A stretch of 8,636 nt of DNA from Marinilabiliales bacterium (GCA_002869425.1 PKSZ01000357.1:1-8636), one strand, 5' to 3'. Positions 1 through 6,945 are shown, counted from the stretch's first letter. Numbers and translations are program-made. Notes: a model not told the origin generated them from the sequence alone.

Positions 1-1118
1 AAGGTGTAATTGAATGGATTAATATGGGCTTTACCATAATCTATGGCTATACATATGAGGAACTAATCAATGAAAAAGGATCAAATATTATTGCAAGCCT
101 CGCTGAAAGGGATATACAGTTTGACTTCATTGATCTTGTAGCCAACAACCAATCTTTAAGCTATGAAAATAAGAATATTACAAAATCCGGAAATACCTTA
201 TGGATGAATACTACTATAACTCCAATGCTGGATAGCCAAGGCAATATCGAACGATTATTGATTGTTGAATCTGATATTACGGAATTAAAAAAAGCAGCAA
301 GTGAAATAAAAAAGCAAAACACTATAATTGAAACTAAAAACAAACATATTACAGACAGTATTAACGCTGCTAAAATTATTCAGGATGCTATTTTGCCTGA
401 AATTCATGAAATCAAACAATACCTTCCTGACTTATTTATCCTTTTTAAACCTAGAGATATTGTAAGTGGTGACTTTTACTGGTTTCAGGAAATACAAAAT
501 AAACAAATACTAATAGTTGCCGATTGTACAGGACATGGTGTTCCTGGAGCTTTTATGAGCATGATTGGCAATACTCTACTCAATGAGATCATTATAAATA
601 ATGAAATAACCACTCCTGCATATATACTAGAAAAGCTGGATCAGGAAATTAAATCTTCATTACACAAAAAAGAAGGTCGCAAACTTGATGTTATGGCAAT
701 TAGCATATGTAAAATTGATAAAGCACAAGGTACCGTAGAGCTGGCTGCAGCAAATCATGAAGTTATCCTCATTAATTCAGGAAAGCTCAACCAAATTAAT
801 GGAGAAATGCTCTCAATTGGAGATCCAATGTCATCATTACTAACCGATTACAGCTACACCAACCATACATTCAATATCGAAGAAGGTGCCACATCAATAT
901 ATATGTTTTCAGATGGATTTGTAGATCAATTTGGTGGCGAAGATGGAGACAAATTTATGTACCCTCAATTTGAGGACATGATTAAAGAAATCTCACAACA
1001 ACCTATTGATGAACAAAAGAAGCATATCGAAAAGAGATTGGCACAATGGATGAGTCCAAATTTGGATAAAACATACGATCAACTGGATGATATTTTGCTT
1101 GTTGGACTAAAGATTTAG
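1..1118 (+). CDS. PAS-domain SpoIIE/PP2C-family serine/threonine phosphatase (SiaA-like), 5' partial
   Basis: Phosphatase expected to remove phosphate from a SiaC/anti-anti-sigma-type protein, here probably the product at 2259-2633. The first ATG is at 24, but the frame is open to the window edge and the codons at 3-23 (GVIEWIN) continue a PAS core, so the true start lies upstream. Counting from the Met at 24, residues 1-88 are the end of a PAS domain plus its PAC tail (ending DITELKK), about 88-118 are a Lys/Glu-rich probable coiled-coil signalling helix, and about 119-364 are the PP2C/SpoIIE domain. Likely metal-binding acidic residues are D150 (SGDFYW), D167 (ADCTGHG), D297 (SDG) and D355/D356 (LDDILL). 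LDVMAI at 221-226 matches the usual DGMDxAL strand. The catalytic core therefore looks intact. Pseudomonas SiaA is membrane-bound with a periplasmic sensor. Whether this protein has a membrane part cannot be seen. The kinase gene follows after 55 nt. Confidence 0.93.
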   Translation, partial: GVIEWINMGFTIIYGYTYEELINEKGSNIIASLAERDIQFDFIDLVANNQSLSYENKNITKSGNTLWMNTTITPMLDSQGNIERLLIVESDITELKKAASEIKKQNTIIETKNKHITDSINAAKIIQDAILPEIHEIKQYLPDLFILFKPRDIVSGDFYWFQEIQNKQILIVADCTGHGVPGAFMSMIGNTLLNEIIINNEITTPAYILEKLDQEIKSSLHKKEGRKLDVMAISICKIDKAQGTVELAAANHEVILINSGKLNQINGEMLSIGDPMSSLLTDYSYTNHTFNIEEGATSIYMFSDGFVDQFGGEDGDKFMYPQFEDMIKEISQQPIDEQKKHIEKRLAQWMSPNLDKTYDQLDDILLVGLKI

Positions 1119-1173
1119 ATTTATTTTTCCTTTTATTTATATCTTGTATTCATTTTCTAAACAATATATACGA

Positions 1174-2256
1174 ATGAAAATTAGCGAACTATACGAAAAA
1201 TTAAAAAACGACAGACTTGGATTGGCGTACCAGGGTATTATGTCTGACGATCTAACTGACCGCTTCATACAACTTAGTGAGACCAATTTTGACACTCAGG
1301 AAGTATCTCCTAAAATATCCAATAAAGTTTCATTTTTAATGTTTGAATGCTTTCAGAATGTGGTGCGTCATGGTCTGGATAAAGGATATTACGGAAATTT
1401 CTTTTTAACAAGAAACCTTCCTTCTGTTTCGTATATAACATCAGCAAACCTGGTTGCAAATAACAAAATTGAGCAGTTGAAAGAAATTATCTCTGACCTC
1501 AATAATTTAACCAAAGAAGAACTTAAGGAAAGATATCTATCAAGCCTGGCTGCTGGTGAATTTTCTGACAAAGGAGGAGCTGGACTGGGTTTAATTGAAA
1601 TGGCCAGAAAGTCTGGAAATAAACTAGATTTTGATTTTGTACCATGGAAAAATGAAACATCCCATTTTTTCCTTTCTATAAATATGAAAACAAACAAAAA
1701 GAATGAAAGTATTCCTGATGATGAACAAATACAATTGAATGAAATTATTGATCTCCAGAAAAAACTGGTCGAAAATGGCATCATCATGGCATTTAAAAAT
1801 AACTTCTCTGAACAAAATATTGTTCCTATTTTGAAAATGATGGAAAGCAATCTTAATGAAAGTGAAGATCTTGCAAAAAATCGAAAACTTATATATTCGA
1901 TAATTGAATTATCTCAAAACATTTCAAAACATGCCTGTCAAATAGAAGGTTATAGAGATGGACTATTAGCGATTGGCATTGAGAATAATCAATTTTTTGT
2001 CAGTACTTCAAACCTCATTAATAAGAATGATGAAGATAATCTTCGCCAAAAACTTGAAAAAATAAATCATCTTATTCCTAATGAAATAGAACAACACTAC
2101 CTAACAGCTCTTCAGGAAAGTGTTCATAATAAGGAGCAAAAAAGCGCAGGTATTGGTTTAATTGACCTTGCAAATATTACTAAGGAAAACTATTCCTTCG
2201 AATTTTCACCGGATAACAACTCAATGAAACTATTTACTATTTCTATAAAGATCTAA
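1174..2256 (+). CDS. SiaB-like GHKL-fold protein kinase with two tandem homologous domains
   Basis: Probable protein kinase of the SiaB type, which phosphorylates a SiaC partner in Pseudomonas. A TTG at 1144 would add 10 residues, but ATG at 1174 gives MKISELYEKL, which aligns with the start of the second repeat, so I prefer it (360 aa). Residues 1-171 form domain 1 and about 188-360 form domain 2, each with the same plan: an IxxLxxKL helix, an ATP-site N box, and a glycine box near the end. Domain 1 has E58-CF-Q61-N62-VV-R65-H66 and GAGLGL at 135-140. Domain 2 has E245-LS-Q248-N249-IS-K252-H253 and SAGIGL at 324-329. Equivalent motifs sit 187-189 residues apart, which shows internal duplication. 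No membrane segment is present. The stop is 2 nt before the SiaC-like gene, so the two are almost certainly cotranscribed. Pseudomonas SiaB has a single such domain. Whether both copies here bind ATP is unknown. Confidence 0.87.
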   Translation: MKISELYEKLKNDRLGLAYQGIMSDDLTDRFIQLSETNFDTQEVSPKISNKVSFLMFECFQNVVRHGLDKGYYGNFFLTRNLPSVSYITSANLVANNKIEQLKEIISDLNNLTKEELKERYLSSLAAGEFSDKGGAGLGLIEMARKSGNKLDFDFVPWKNETSHFFLSINMKTNKKNESIPDDEQIQLNEIIDLQKKLVENGIIMAFKNNFSEQNIVPILKMMESNLNESEDLAKNRKLIYSIIELSQNISKHACQIEGYRDGLLAIGIENNQFFVSTSNLINKNDEDNLRQKLEKINHLIPNEIEQHYLTALQESVHNKEQKSAGIGLIDLANITKENYSFEFSPDNNSMKLFTISIKI

Positions 2257-2258
2257 AA

Positions 2259-2633
2259 ATGGAAACACTTACAATAGAACAAACCGAACTATCACCAAAA
2301 GTACTTTTTAACGCTGAAACAGGAAAATTGTTAATTCAAGGAAAGTCTTTCATGGAGAATACAATTGCTTTTTATTCAACACTGGAATCCTGGTTGGATG
2401 ATTACATGAAAGCTCCATATGAAAAAACCGTGCTTCAAATCTACCTGTCATACTACAATTCATCTACATTCAGAGAGATACTAAGCATATTAATGAAACT
2501 TTCTCAATTACAAAATCAGGGAAATAATGTACTTATTGAGTGGGCATATGATAAAAAAGATACACTCGCTCTTAAAAAAGGCAAAGAATTAGCCATGTTA
2601 ATGAAGTTGTCTTTTGAATATATCGAAAAATAA
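2259..2633 (+). CDS. SiaC-family (DUF1987) regulatory phosphoprotein
   Basis: Small STAS-like phosphoprotein that should be the shared substrate of the upstream kinase and phosphatase. At 124 aa it has the usual length for the family. The N-terminal strand pair (VLFNAETGKLLIQGKS, 15-30) is typical of DUF1987, as are the helix FYSTLESWLDDYM (38-50), the central strand with YYNSST at 65-70, and WAYDKKD at 95-101. In Pseudomonas aeruginosa SiaC, a Thr at about position 68 is the phosphorylated residue. Here S68, S69 and T70 are the candidates, though the exact residue is an inference. In Pseudomonas, unphosphorylated SiaC activates the diguanylate cyclase SiaD. No GGDEF gene is in this window, so the output partner is unknown. 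The start lies 2 nt after the kinase stop. The operon may end here, as the next gene begins 81 nt later and is unrelated. Confidence 0.9.
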   Translation: METLTIEQTELSPKVLFNAETGKLLIQGKSFMENTIAFYSTLESWLDDYMKAPYEKTVLQIYLSYYNSSTFREILSILMKLSQLQNQGNNVLIEWAYDKKDTLALKKGKELAMLMKLSFEYIEK

Positions 2634-2714
2634 AAACATACATAATAATTGATCTATCTTTTCGTTTATGATTGATACAGATACAATTACCTCTACAAAG
2701 CCAATCCATTGACT

Positions 2715-3344
2715 ATGAAACCAAAGCATTACTTTAAGGTATTCCTCATATTTTTAATAACGTATACATCCATTTGCACTGCGCAGGAAAACGACTGCTT
2801 TTTCCAGGTTCGAATGTTACACGAGAATCTGGTCGAAGAACTACAACTAGGTCAGAAATTCTCCCTGGACCTTGACGAAATGAACCAAAATATTACAGAA
2901 GAAGAAATCAATCAACTCATAGCAATTGGTGCCAAAACCAGACAGAATATTGTTGGTTGTCCATATCCTGACAAATCATTTACTGATGTTTCTGGCAATC
3001 CCAAAACCATTCATGAACTTGAATCTGAATTCGTAATCATTAATTATAACGACTTATATACAGATATTTGTGAAAGAGAACTTGATAGCCTAATTACAAT
3101 CTCAAAAGACATGGGTGAAGCGGTCTCAATTATTTCGTTTCTACCCAATAGTCAATCAGAAATATCACATTTAATTGAAAAGTATGGAAATAAAATTGCC
3201 TTTGTAACTGATGCCAATGAGCATATTAAATCGCATAATCTGGGACAAGGCAGTGCTCTGAACTATATTCTTGATCACAGAAGAGAAGTTATTTACGCTT
3301 CAATACATTGCTCTCCTTCAAAATTCGAAGAATTAATGAAGTAA
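2715..3344 (+). CDS. Exported thioredoxin-fold (TlpA/redoxin-like) protein with a degenerate active site
   Basis: A 209-aa protein starting at ATG 2715. A TTG at 2709 is possible but adds only two residues before the same signal peptide. Residues 1-23 are a signal peptide (basic start, hydrophobic 9-20, then CTAQ with probable cleavage after A23), so it should act in the periplasm. Residues 24-80 are a helical, acidic pre-region. From about 81 the redoxin pattern appears: GCPYPDKSFTDVSGNPKTIHEL resembles the APDFxLxDxxGKxVxLxDL stretch of TlpA-like proteins, followed by the strand FVIIN. The active-site loop YTDIC (115-119) aligns with WCPPC, so the nucleophilic Cys is T116 and only the second Cys (C119) remains. 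Other cysteines are C28, C82 and C199. The usual cis-proline strand is not obvious. A normal dithiol oxidoreductase role is therefore unlikely. A binding, scaffold or single-Cys role is possible. Confidence 0.72.
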   Translation: MKPKHYFKVFLIFLITYTSICTAQENDCFFQVRMLHENLVEELQLGQKFSLDLDEMNQNITEEEINQLIAIGAKTRQNIVGCPYPDKSFTDVSGNPKTIHELESEFVIINYNDLYTDICERELDSLITISKDMGEAVSIISFLPNSQSEISHLIEKYGNKIAFVTDANEHIKSHNLGQGSALNYILDHRREVIYASIHCSPSKFEELMK

Positions 3345-3417
3345 ACAAACACAATGATTATCCCTTTTGATTATCTTTTTTCTATCAGATTATCATAAAA
3401 CAGAGAACACAAATAAA

Positions 3418-4473
3418 ATGGCACTTGAAGATTTAGGATATAATCCAGAACTGGAAAGTTACCGAAAAGAAAACAAGCTTGATGCTTTCGAGGTGGGGCG
3501 TGTAATATCAGAACACAAAGAAAGATATATTGTAAGAACTCCTGATAAAGAATACGAAGGAGAAATAATTGGTAATTTAAGATATACAGCCAGCTCCAGA
3601 AATGATTTTCCGGCTGTGGGAGATTGGGTTGCAATTTCAAAATATGACGAACAGAATGCACTTATTCATGCTGTCTTTCCTAGAAAAACAATTATTGAAA
3701 GACAAGCAGTAGGAAAATTTGGAGAAAAACAAATCATTGCAGCAAATATAGATTATGCTTTTATTGTTCAAGCAGTTGACAGAGACTTTAATATCAACAG
3801 AATAGAAAGGTATCTTACAATTTGTAATATATCAGGAGTAGAACCCATTATCCTTCTGACGAAAGTAGATTTAATAGCCGAAAAAGAACTTTCAGTAATT
3901 ATTTCCAATGTTCGTAAAAGAATCAAGCAAATTCAACTCATTCCAATCAGCAATCTTTCACATAAAGGTCTGGATACTGTTAAAAAGAGCATTACTCATG
4001 GCAAAACCTATTGCTTGTTAGGTTCGTCTGGTGTTGGTAAGTCTACCCTACTAAATAATCTTTCCGGTAAACAAATAATGAAAACAAATTCCATCAGCTC
4101 AACTTCTAACAGAGGTAGGCACATCACAAGTCACCGTGAACTTTTTGTGCTCGATAATGGAGGTATATTAATTGACAATCCCGGAATGAGGGAAGTTGGA
4201 ATGACAAACAATTCAGATGGCCTAAATATTACATTTGATGCAATAGTGGAACTATCTACCAATTGTAAATTTAAAGATTGTTCTCATACAACTGAGATTG
4301 GCTGTGCTGTAATCAAAGCATTGGAAGATGGAAACCTGAATCAATCTTCCTATGATAATTACCTTAAAATAAAACGAGAACAGATGTTTTTTGAATCAAG
4401 TCTTGCTGAAAGACGCAAAAAAGATAAAGATTTTGGCAAAATGCTGAAAAACTTTAAAAAATCAAGCAAATAG
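3418..4473 (+). CDS. rsgA: Ribosome small subunit-dependent GTPase RsgA
   Basis: Circularly permuted GTPase that acts in late maturation of the 30S ribosomal subunit. The ATG at 3418 gives 351 aa. The frame extends back to a TTG at 3367, but those 17 extra residues look like non-coding sequence. Residues about 22-90 are the OB-fold. The GTPase motifs come in the permuted order G4 TKVD (148-151), G1 GSSGVGKS (202-209), a probable G2 around GRHITS (233-238), and G3 DNPG (253-256). The C-terminal zinc site is C283, C288, H290 and C296. G3 is DNPG rather than the common DTPG. The roughly 20-residue leader before the OB-fold and the total length are at the long end for the family, so this may be the long-form paralogue rather than the only copy in the genome (an inference). 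The Lys-rich C-terminus may contact rRNA. The gene stands apart from its neighbours by 73 and 255 nt. Confidence 0.95.
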   Translation: MALEDLGYNPELESYRKENKLDAFEVGRVISEHKERYIVRTPDKEYEGEIIGNLRYTASSRNDFPAVGDWVAISKYDEQNALIHAVFPRKTIIERQAVGKFGEKQIIAANIDYAFIVQAVDRDFNINRIERYLTICNISGVEPIILLTKVDLIAEKELSVIISNVRKRIKQIQLIPISNLSHKGLDTVKKSITHGKTYCLLGSSGVGKSTLLNNLSGKQIMKTNSISSTSNRGRHITSHRELFVLDNGGILIDNPGMREVGMTNNSDGLNITFDAIVELSTNCKFKDCSHTTEIGCAVIKALEDGNLNQSSYDNYLKIKREQMFFESSLAERRKKDKDFGKMLKNFKKSSK

Positions 4474-4728
4474 TATATTTATTATAGACAGCTAATTACT
4501 GTATTGTTTCTAATTATAAACAACTTAAGAAACATTATTATCTAATCATTAAGAAAATATAATACACTTTTCTATATTTATTTTGTATCGATTCAGGTTC
4601 TTTTACGTTACAAGAATAAAAACATCATGCAAAGTAAAGTAAAAACAAATTGCATTTGTAAAAACCTAAAATTGCTCATTTCCAAATTGAATAAATGTGT
4701 ATCTTGGTTCTAAGAAAAACTGAATCTT
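4474..4728 (+). other. Intergenic region after rsgA
   Basis: A 255-nt AT-rich stretch with no credible ORF. A weak stem (ACAG at 4488-4491 with CTGT at 4499-4502, followed by ATTGTTT) lies just after the rsgA stop but is too short to call a terminator. A promoter for the following gene is expected here, but no convincing Bacteroidota -33/-7 pair was found. Confidence 0.4.
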
Positions 4729-5181
4729 ATGGAAAAATGGGAAATCAAGGTTGAAACAAATGCGGAAAATGCATTCAACACTTTGAAAAATGAATTCGAA
4801 CCTTTACGCGGAGTTAGCTTTCATTCTTCATTGGAATCTGATCAGGGTATTCATTTTAATATACGTAAACGCATTCTTGATGGTGAAAAAATTCTGTACT
4901 ACAATAACATCATTGTTAAGGGATGTATAATTAAAACCAATGATAGCAGTGTTATCAAGCTTATCTTCAATGAACATGCACTTTCAATTGCTCTAAAAAT
5001 CATCTTTTATCTTCTTTCTGCATTTTTTATTGCCATGAGCTTCTATATCAATTTACTTTTAGTAATTCCGGGTATAATTCTATTGGTGTTTTCTGCATAT
5101 TACCTTTTTGTTGGAAGACAATATTTTAAAACCTATGTGAATGAATATAAAAACGTTTTTAATAAAAGCTTTCAGAATTAG
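4729..5181 (+). CDS. Small membrane protein of unknown function with two C-terminal helices
   Basis: I do not recognise this 150-aa protein. It has no signal peptide. Residues 1-83 form a soluble mixed alpha/beta domain that reads like an alternation of strands (WEIKVET, GIHFNIRKRIL, KILYYNNIIVKGCIIKT, SVIKLIF). Two hydrophobic segments follow, at about 85-105 and 108-128, separated by a very short turn, and then a polar tail rich in Tyr, Lys and Asn. This suggests a helical hairpin in the inner membrane with both ends in the cytoplasm, although topology is an inference. The start at ATG 4729 is the first in frame and is preceded by an A-rich leader. The gene lies 91 nt upstream of the exported FGE-fold gene and could share its transcript, though nothing in the sequence proves that. 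Confidence 0.7.
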   Translation: MEKWEIKVETNAENAFNTLKNEFEPLRGVSFHSSLESDQGIHFNIRKRILDGEKILYYNNIIVKGCIIKTNDSSVIKLIFNEHALSIALKIIFYLLSAFFIAMSFYINLLLVIPGIILLVFSAYYLFVGRQYFKTYVNEYKNVFNKSFQN

Positions 5182-5272
5182 TCAATCGCTAACACTGATT
5201 TAGTTATGTTTCACATAAGAATTAATATCAATCAAACATATTAATATACAATTAATTAACTCATTATTTAGT

Positions 5273-6106
5273 ATGAAATATAGCCATTATATAATACTCC
5301 TAATAATTACCTTGTTCGTGGTAAGAATAAGTTGTTCCCAGAATAAATCATATTATGAACCAACTCCCAAAAATATGAAATTCGTAAAAATGGGTAGTTA
5401 CAAAAACTCAGAAAACCAAACCATCTCTGTTCATCCATTTTGGATCAGCAATGAAATTTCAAATAGAGAATACCGTGAATTTGTAGATGATATACAAAAG
5501 CACCCTAAGGATACATTGCAATACTTCAATTACAAAGAACTTGTATCAGTCCCCTATCCGAATCTTCTGGAGTTCATCTCTGTAGATACTTTGGCTTTAT
5601 CAAAACTTTACACCCCGGGGTCAGAAAAATACAAACTGTATCAAAACTATTATACAAATAAGGATTTTGATAAATTTCCTGTAGTTGGCGTTTCCTTCGA
5701 AGGTGCACACTTCTATTGCATTTGGAAAACCAAACAAGAATTAAGGAATCTTAAAGATACAGGACTCACAATACAGGATTACAGATTGCCTACAAAAGAA
5801 GAATGGATGTATGTATTTTCATTGGTTAAGAACGATAAAAAAAGTATTTCAAATAACATCGATTGCTGCAAGTGTAACAAGCATAAATCCGTTAAAATTT
5901 CCAATTTATTTGGAAATGTATCAGAGTGGTCCACACAAAAAGGAAATTCTGATAATGAAAGAATTATAATAGGAAATTCTTTTTACAACAATCAAATTAT
6001 GCCTGATGGTAAAAGCGCTGATATTTCAAAAAGTTTCGGAGATACAGGTTTTCGAATGGTCAGAACATTTCTAGGCAAACAGCAATTAGATAATGATAAC
6101 GAATAA
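5273..6106 (+). CDS. Exported FGE-sulfatase-fold protein (SUMF1/GldK-like), non-catalytic
   Basis: A 277-aa envelope protein with the formylglycine-generating-enzyme fold. Residues 1-20 are a hydrophobic signal sequence ending RISC at 18-21. C21 could be lipidated, but Arg at -3 makes a poor lipobox, so it may be either a lipoprotein or cleaved by signal peptidase I. Fold signatures follow in order: FWISNEISNREYREFV (56-71), FPVVGVSFEGAHFYCIW (135-151), YRLPTKEEW (170-178), NLFGNVSEWS (211-220) and GFRMVR (259-264). The region equivalent to the RGGSF strand and its catalytic Cys pair in true FGE is IIIGNSFYNN (231-240) with no Cys, so oxidation of sulfatase Cys is not expected. The pattern resembles the gliding/type IX secretion proteins GldK and GldJ, but the protein is shorter. 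A CCKCNKH cluster at 198-204 is unusual. The 3' end overlaps the next gene by 14 nt, which suggests translational coupling. Confidence 0.82.
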   Translation: MKYSHYIILLIITLFVVRISCSQNKSYYEPTPKNMKFVKMGSYKNSENQTISVHPFWISNEISNREYREFVDDIQKHPKDTLQYFNYKELVSVPYPNLLEFISVDTLALSKLYTPGSEKYKLYQNYYTNKDFDKFPVVGVSFEGAHFYCIWKTKQELRNLKDTGLTIQDYRLPTKEEWMYVFSLVKNDKKSISNNIDCCKCNKHKSVKISNLFGNVSEWSTQKGNSDNERIIIGNSFYNNQIMPDGKSADISKSFGDTGFRMVRTFLGKQQLDNDNE

Positions 6107-6707
6107 TCTAAAAAACAGAGCCAGGCCATTCCTGTTAATCCTGATTTATTTATCATCATGCCTGGTATTGATAAGTTGCGAATCTACAAGAATAATATTG
6201 AATGGAGATCGACCAGCATACTTCACAGTAAATGGAAATACAGCAACATTGAATGGTGTTTTGGGAAAAACTGCTTATAAACGTTTTCAAAAAATGTTCA
6301 CGAAATATCCAGAAATTGATACCATTATCTTTATGAATACTCCGGGGAGTGAAAATGATGAATATAATATTCCTACAGCCCTGTTATTAAAAGAAAAAAC
6401 GCTAACAACGAAAGCAACAGATAGTTCAGAAATAGCTTCCGGTGCTGTTGATTTGTTTTTAGCCGGAAAAAATCGAATAGTAGAAAAGAATGCCAAATTT
6501 GGAGTTCATTCCTGGTGCAGTAGAAAAGCTGAAGGCAGATCTATACCCAAAGATTCAGAAGAACATATGCTGTTTTTAAATTATTATAAGAAAATAGACA
6601 TAGATTCTGCATTCTATTGGTTTACGCTCGAGGCAGCTCCTTCTGATAGCATCCACTGGATGTCCTGGGAAGAGATTATTAAATATAAAATAACTACTCA
6701 GCATTGA
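6093..6707 (+). CDS. ClpP/crotonase-fold lipoprotein, probable envelope serine protease
   Basis: A 204-aa protein with a lipoprotein signal: a basic start (NNLKNRAR), a hydrophobic stretch at 12-28, then the lipobox LISC with C29 as the modified residue followed by Glu-Ser. The mature part follows the ClpP pattern. IDTIIFMNTPGS (75-86) matches the strand and SPGG oxyanion loop, IASGAVDLFLAG (114-125) matches the nucleophile helix with S116, FGVHSW (136-141) supplies H139, and APSDSIHWMSWEEIIKYKI (182-200) aligns with the end of ClpP, where D185 takes the place of the catalytic Asp. The S-to-H spacing of 23 and H-to-D spacing of 46 are close to those in ClpP (25 and 49). All three triad residues therefore seem present, placing it near the predicted periplasmic ClpP-like proteins (COG3904 type, an attribution from memory). 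It starts inside the preceding FGE-fold gene. Substrate and partner are unknown. Confidence 0.75.
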   Translation: MITNNLKNRARPFLLILIYLSSCLVLISCESTRIILNGDRPAYFTVNGNTATLNGVLGKTAYKRFQKMFTKYPEIDTIIFMNTPGSENDEYNIPTALLLKEKTLTTKATDSSEIASGAVDLFLAGKNRIVEKNAKFGVHSWCSRKAEGRSIPKDSEEHMLFLNYYKKIDIDSAFYWFTLEAAPSDSIHWMSWEEIIKYKITTQH

Positions 6708-6836
6708 ATAATTGAATAGATACCCACTGGTTCATCAAACAAGTACATACCCCCTATTGATGATTCAGTAAATAAGCAGAATTCTTGAAATAAGGTATCT
6801 ACTATAAAAATTTACAGCCTGGAATTTACTCTTATC

Positions 6837-6856
6837 TCTCAAAATTTTAATTGAGA
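6837..6856. repeat. Small inverted repeat (6-bp stem)
   Basis: TCTCAA (6837-6842) and TTGAGA (6851-6856) are perfect complements around an 8-nt AT loop. It lies about 130 nt after the ClpP-like gene and is not followed directly by a T-run, so it is at best a weak terminator and may be chance. Confidence 0.35.
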
Positions 6857-6888
6857 ATTTCAGCTAAATCGCTATTTTTGTTATAATG

Positions 6889-6908
6889 ATTAATATTAAT
6901 GTACATTA
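6889..6908. repeat. Two overlapping 12-bp perfect palindromes
   Basis: ATTAATATTAAT (6889-6900) and TAATGTACATTA (6897-6908) are each perfect palindromes and overlap by 4 nt, with centres 8 bp apart. Such sites can be operators for dimeric regulators, but simple AT-rich palindromes are common by chance in DNA of this composition. Confidence 0.3.
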
Positions 6909-6924
6909 TTTTGATCAACAGATT

Positions 6925-6934
6925 TTGTGCACAA
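6925..6934. repeat. 10-bp perfect palindrome TTGTGCACAA
   Basis: A perfect palindrome with a GTGCAC core, which is unusual in an otherwise AT-only stretch. It is followed by the 8-bp palindrome CAATATTG (6932-6939). It could be a regulator-binding site about 250 nt upstream of the patatin-like gene. Function is not shown. Confidence 0.3.
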
Positions 6935-6945
6935 TATTGCATAAA

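Noticed and set aside
1144..1173. TTG-initiated extension of the SiaB-like kinase (10 extra residues)
   Set aside because: ATG at 1174 gives an N-terminus that matches the start of the internal second repeat, and the extra residues match nothing.
1389..1850. Long minus-strand open frame (153 codons)
   Set aside because: It lies wholly inside the kinase gene, has a low-complexity Phe/Ser/Ile composition, and reads as the antisense shadow of Lys/Asn-rich coding sequence.
3367..3417. TTG-initiated N-terminal extension of RsgA
   Set aside because: The added residues are hydrophobic then polar with no family counterpart. ATG at 3418 has an A-rich leader and gives a normal start.
4488..4502. Terminator after rsgA
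   Set aside because: The stem is only 4 bp (ACAG/CTGT) and the following T-run is interrupted.
4581..4611. Possible Bacteroidota promoter: TTTTG, 18 nt, TACGTTAC
   Set aside because: The spacing is close to normal, but the -7 box matches TAnnTTTG poorly, and it would leave a leader of over 100 nt.
5205..5212. TATGTTTC as a -7 promoter box upstream of the FGE-fold gene
   Set aside because: It is one base off the TAnnTTTG consensus, but there is no TTG-type -33 element at the right distance.
5330..5340. Confident lipoprotein call for the FGE-fold protein at C21
   Set aside because: The residues before the Cys are R-I-S. Arg at -3 is disfavoured in a lipobox, so lipidation is left as a possibility only.
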